Assembly (NCBI GenBank): GCA_027315115.1
Contig: DAHUYQ010000028.1
Span: 1 to 64,000, forward strand
Source of the DNA: Solirubrobacterales bacterium
Lineage (GTDB): Bacteria; Actinomycetota; Thermoleophilia; Solirubrobacterales; Solirubrobacteraceae
Direction of reading: 5' to 3'
Length of the DNA: 64,000 nucleotides
The notes below the pieces were generated by a model. The model was not told the DNA's origin. It did not search any database and saw only the letters and a list, made by a program, of their open reading frames with translations. Positions 61,309 to 64,000 of the stretch are shown here, piece by piece. The position numbers and the translations under genes are program-made. Every line of letters begins with the position of its first letter. The stretch's first letter is position 1.

Positions 61309-61767
61309 ATGTCGATCAACCAGGGGCTGACCGTCGAGAGCGCACAGGCGCCTGAGCAGGCGACCGGAGCAGGGCGCAGACTCGACACACGCGAGCTTGC
61401 AGCGATCTTCGCCGGCGGGATGGCCGGCGCGCTGCTGCGCGTCTGGCTTGGCCTGGAATTCGCGGCCACCAACGGGCAGTGGCCGTGGGCGACCTTCGCA
61501 GCCAACATCAGCGGCGCCCTCCTGCTGGGCTACCTGGCCACGCGCCTGCAGGAGCGGCTGCCGCAGTCCACCTACCGCCGCCCGCTGCTCGGGACAGGCT
61601 TCTGCGGCGCCTACACGACCTTCTCCACGCTGCAGGTGGAGGCGCTCTCCATGCTCGAACACGGTCACGACGGCCTGGCCATCGGCTACGTGGCGGCCAG
61701 CGTCTGCGCCGGCTACCTGGCGGTGTGGACCGCCACCGCGATGGTGCGGCGCGCGAGGCGGATCTGA
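61309..61767 (+). CDS. fluC: Fluoride channel FluC/CrcB, subunit 1
   Basis: 152 residues with four membrane helices; exports fluoride. The conserved ANISGALLLGYL (pore Asn) and GFCGAYTTFST (Phe box and Thr-Ser track) are intact. An N-terminal extension of about 25 residues precedes the first helix. SD GAGAGGAG is inside the riboswitch expression platform. Its stop shares one base with the start of the second subunit; two different subunits probably form a heterodimer, as in other Gram-positive pairs. Confidence 0.95.
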   Translation: MSINQGLTVESAQAPEQATGAGRRLDTRELAAIFAGGMAGALLRVWLGLEFAATNGQWPWATFAANISGALLLGYLATRLQERLPQSTYRRPLLGTGFCGAYTTFSTLQVEALSMLEHGHDGLAIGYVAASVCAGYLAVWTATAMVRRARRI

Positions 61768-62132
61768 TGAGCGTCTGGGCCTGGATCGGCGTGGCGCTGC
61801 TGGGCGGCTGCGGCGCGATCGCACGCTTCCTGCTCGACGGCGCGATCGGCCAGCGCGTCAGAAGCGACTTCCCGGCGGGGACGTTCGCGATCAACGTCAG
61901 CGGCGCGCTGCTGCTCGGGCTGCTTGCGGGCATCGCGCTCAGCGGCACCGCGCTCGTGCTGGCCGGAACCGCGACGCTCGGCTCCTACACCACCTTCTCC
62001 ACCTGGATGCTGGAGTCCCACAGGCTCACCGAGGACGCGGACGTCAGGGGCGCTGCGCTCAACGTGGCGCTCAGCGTCCTTGTCGGCATCGGCGCCGCGG
62101 CGCTCGGACACGCGATCGGAGCCCAGCTTTGA
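61767..62132 (+). CDS. fluC: Fluoride channel FluC/CrcB, subunit 2
   Basis: 121 residues, four membrane helices, the compact form of the family. Key motifs INVSGALLLGLL and GTATLGSYTTFSTWMLE are present. ATG at 61767 overlaps the first stop (TGATG); the longer frame to 61479 is a shadow of subunit 1. The stop overlaps the TTG of the DUF190 gene by 4 nt (TTGA), so all three are translationally coupled behind one riboswitch. Confidence 0.95.
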   Translation: MSVWAWIGVALLGGCGAIARFLLDGAIGQRVRSDFPAGTFAINVSGALLLGLLAGIALSGTALVLAGTATLGSYTTFSTWMLESHRLTEDADVRGAALNVALSVLVGIGAAALGHAIGAQL

Positions 62133-63205
62133 ACGAGGACTGCCTGAAGCTGACCACCTACTTCGGCGAGCGCGACCGCACCCGGGATGGCCTGCTCGCC
62201 GACGAGCTGCTGGACGTCTACGGCGGCCACCGCCTGCAGGCCAGCGTTCTGCTGCGCGGCTGCGAGGGCTTCGGCGCCCGCCAGCACACGCGCACCGACC
62301 GGCTGCTGAGCCTCTCCGAAGACCTGCCGGTCGTCTCGATCGCCGTCGATCGCCGCGAACGCATCGAAGCGATGCTCGAGCCGGTCCTGCAGATCAAGCG
62401 CCGCGGGCTGATCACGCTCGAGCACGCACGGATGCTGAGCGGCGAGACCGACACGTCCGGGATGCCGGCGCAGCCGGGCGAGCAGTGCAAGCTCACGGCC
62501 TACCTCGGGCGTCACGAGCGCACCGGCGGCGTGCCCACCTACGTGGCGATCGTCGACCTGCTGCGCAGGCACGGGGTCGCCGGCGCGAGCGTGCTGCTGG
62601 GCGTCGACGGCACCCGCGGCGGCCGCCGCTTCCGCGCGCGGTTCTTCGGCCGCAACGCCGAGGTGCCGGCGATGGTGATCGCGGTGGGAGACGCCGCCGG
62701 GATCGCGCAGGCGCTGCCGGAGCTCGGTCGGATGGTGCGCGAGCCGCTGATGACGCTGGAGCGCGTCCGCGTCTGCAAGGCCGACGGCGTGCTGCTGGCG
62801 CGCCCGCACGAGCTGCCCGGCACAGACGAGCGGGGCCGCCCCCTGTGGCAGAAGCTCACCGTCTACGCCTCGCAGAGCGCCACCTATGAAGGGCACCCGC
62901 TGAACCTGCAGATCATCCGCCGCCTGCGCGAAGCCGGCGCGGCCGGCGCCACGAGCCTGCGCGGAGTCTGGGGCTTCCACGGCGACCACGCCCCGCACGG
63001 CGACCGCTTCCTGCAGCTACGGCGGCGCGTGCCGGTGATCACCACCGTGATCGACACCCCGCAGCAGATCGCCAGGTCCTTCGAGATCATCGACCGGCTG
63101 ACCGCCAGGGAGGGACTGCTCACGAGCGAGATGGTCCCGGGGCTCAGCGAGATCGGCCGCGACGAGCCCCCCGGCGGCGCCGAGCTGGCGAGCTTCGACT
63201 ACTGA
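62129..63205 (+). CDS. Triple DUF190 protein (PII-like fold), fluoride operon
   Basis: 358 residues made of three tandem DUF190 units at about 4-104 (CLKLTTYFGERDRTRDGLLA), 118-217 (CKLTAYLGRHERTGGVPTYV) and 238-338 (QKLTVYASQSATYEGHPLNL). DUF190 is normally about 110 residues and occurs next to crcB; structures show a PII-like ferredoxin fold that often trimerises. Three units in one chain may form a trimer within one molecule. TTG start at 62129 overlapping the fluC2 stop. A regulatory role on the channel, perhaps by nucleotide or ion binding, is inferred and untested. Confidence 0.86.
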   Translation: MNEDCLKLTTYFGERDRTRDGLLADELLDVYGGHRLQASVLLRGCEGFGARQHTRTDRLLSLSEDLPVVSIAVDRRERIEAMLEPVLQIKRRGLITLEHARMLSGETDTSGMPAQPGEQCKLTAYLGRHERTGGVPTYVAIVDLLRRHGVAGASVLLGVDGTRGGRRFRARFFGRNAEVPAMVIAVGDAAGIAQALPELGRMVREPLMTLERVRVCKADGVLLARPHELPGTDERGRPLWQKLTVYASQSATYEGHPLNLQIIRRLREAGAAGATSLRGVWGFHGDHAPHGDRFLQLRRRVPVITTVIDTPQQIARSFEIIDRLTAREGLLTSEMVPGLSEIGRDEPPGGAELASFDY

Positions 63206-63273
63206 GCGGGCGGTGCCGCATCCCGGCAGCGGCGGGCTGTCCGCCTCGCCGCGGTCTGACCGCTTAGAGCCTC

Positions 63274-63648
63274 TCAGGAGATCTCGATCGAATCCACCCG
63301 GTCGGGATAGAAGGCGACCCGATCCTTGATCTCGGCGACTGCGTCATGTGGCGCCTGGTACTCCCAGACGGCGTTGGCGGCGCGATCGCCGCCGATCGGG
63401 ATGCTGTAGTAGCTGCACTGCCCCTTATACGGACAGTAGGTGGCGTGATCGGTGCGCTCCAGCAGAGTCGTGTCGACGTCCGCCAGCGGGATGTACGGCA
63501 CCGGCGGATAGTCGGCCTCGCGGAGCATCACCGCGTCCCGCGTGTCGGCCACCGCCTTTCCGGCGACTGTCACGATGATCCGCCGCCCCGCGGGCTCGAT
63601 CGTGATCGGGTGATCCGGGCCCGGCTGCAGGATCGGCTTCGGGGTCAT
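63274..63648 (-). CDS. DUF427-family protein
   Basis: 124 residues, all-beta DUF427 domain: GKAVADTRDAVMLREADYPPVPYIP and TYCPYKGQCSYYSI are characteristic. Function unknown; widespread in actinobacteria. AGGAGG lies 7 nt before the ATG at 63648. Single-gene transcript between the fluoride operon and tRNA-Arg. Confidence 0.9.
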   Translation of the reverse strand: MTPKPILQPGPDHPITIEPAGRRIIVTVAGKAVADTRDAVMLREADYPPVPYIPLADVDTTLLERTDHATYCPYKGQCSYYSIPIGGDRAANAVWEYQAPHDAVAEIKDRVAFYPDRVDSIEIS

Positions 63649-63733
63649 CGGTGTGCCTCCTGATCTCGTGGTCTATCACGACATCATGCCTGGCAAACTG
63701 TGCCGACCGGGCGTCATCATCGATCCCCGCCGT

Positions 63734-63807
63734 GCCCCCGTAGCTCAGCTGGATAGAGCGCCGGACTTCTAATCCGATGGTCGCAGGTTCGAATCCTGCC
63801 GGGGGCG
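63734..63807 (+). tRNA. tRNA-Arg(TCT)
   Basis: 74-nt cloverleaf: acceptor GCCCCCG/CGGGGGC, D-arm GCTCAGCTGGATAGAGC, anticodon stem CCGGA/TCCGA with loop CTTCTAA giving anticodon TCT, T-arm GCAGGTTCGAATCCTGC, discriminator G. No encoded CCA. The first anticodon-stem pair is C-A, a tolerated mismatch. Confidence 0.97.
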
Positions 63808-63981
63808 CTCGACGCAGCCGTCACCATATGTTGTTTCCAGGCGCCGAGGATGCCCTCTCGGCCCCCTGGCTGAGCGAAAAGCCTCGCAGGACGGCCAAAT
63901 CGCTGATTGCGGCGGCGGGCAGGGCGAGCCGCGGGACTTGCGCTTAGACAATCTTGAGCGGAACCTTGTAATAGTTGCGGC

Positions 63982-64000
63982 ATGACACCCAGCGATCCCG
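63982..64000 (+). CDS. Possible gene start at the right edge (fragment)
   Basis: An ATG at 63982 opens MTPSDP before the window ends, after a stretch (63920-63975) that relaxes in G+C and carries GGAACC. Too short to identify; listed only because 63808-63981 otherwise holds nothing recognisable. Confidence 0.25.

Overview
The window is high-G+C bacterial chromosome. Dense, often 4-nt-overlapping operons, GTG and TTG starts, a HadA/HadB-type dehydratase pair, PadR, TetR and Crp regulators and tRNAs without an encoded CCA all fit an actinobacterium. A Thermoleophilia/Solirubrobacterales (Conexibacter-like) source is my inference from gene content, not something the sequence proves.

Layout. 1-5.3 kb: the 5' part of polA (cut by the left edge), an ACT-domain malic enzyme, a TIGR01777 epimerase-like protein and an amino-acid-type ABC substrate-binding lipoprotein. 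5.3-15.4 kb: a minus-strand tryptophan operon in the order hisIE-trpE-[AAA+ ATPase]-trpG-trpD-trpC-[htrA]-trpF-trpB-trpA. The ATPase and the HtrA protease are interlopers, and the ATPase has its own symmetric operator array and a probable leaderless promoter. 15.5-19.2 kb: an ArsA/Get3-like ATPase, then the yqeY-phoH-ybeY-era operon. 19.5-22.5 kb: a Crp-family regulator, an enoyl-CoA-reductase-like SDR that lacks a normal start codon, and an amidohydrolase. 22.5-26.6 kb: hrcA-dnaJ-prmA and hadA-hadB. 26.6-37.2 kb: an accessory block that looks like DNA-transfer or plasmid-type machinery. It holds ssb, a small replication-relaxation protein, a VirD4/TraG-like coupling ATPase, a degenerate response regulator, an unknown protein, a 1238-residue fusion of a conjugative ATPase with a replication-relaxation domain, and a TetR-wHTH regulator. 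The block has many inverted repeats, no recognisable integrase, and ends beside tRNA-Glu and tRNA-Leu. 38-50 kb: a secreted protein, an acyl-CoA carboxylase subunit, an aquaporin, an LPFTG surface protein, an acyl-CoA synthetase, a glycosyltransferase, an MFS carrier, a sulfotransferase, an M48 protease and an SF2 helicase. 50.6-60.4 kb: a PadR-controlled membrane protein, twin S51 peptidases, redox enzymes, ArfB, an M32 carboxypeptidase, a DsbA/FrnE-like protein, a two-domain LigD and a DMT permease. 60.5-63.7 kb: an FMN reductase, then a fluoride-resistance operon (fluoride riboswitch, two fluC/crcB genes, a triple-DUF190 protein), a DUF427 protein and tRNA-Arg.

Most notable: the transfer-like block with its ATPase-relaxation fusion and mutually exclusive hairpins upstream of the coupling-ATPase gene; the helically phased operator array inside the trp operon; and the fluoride operon, where an SD-sequestering helix can be drawn and DUF190 is triplicated. 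No CRISPR array, insertion sequence or rRNA was seen.
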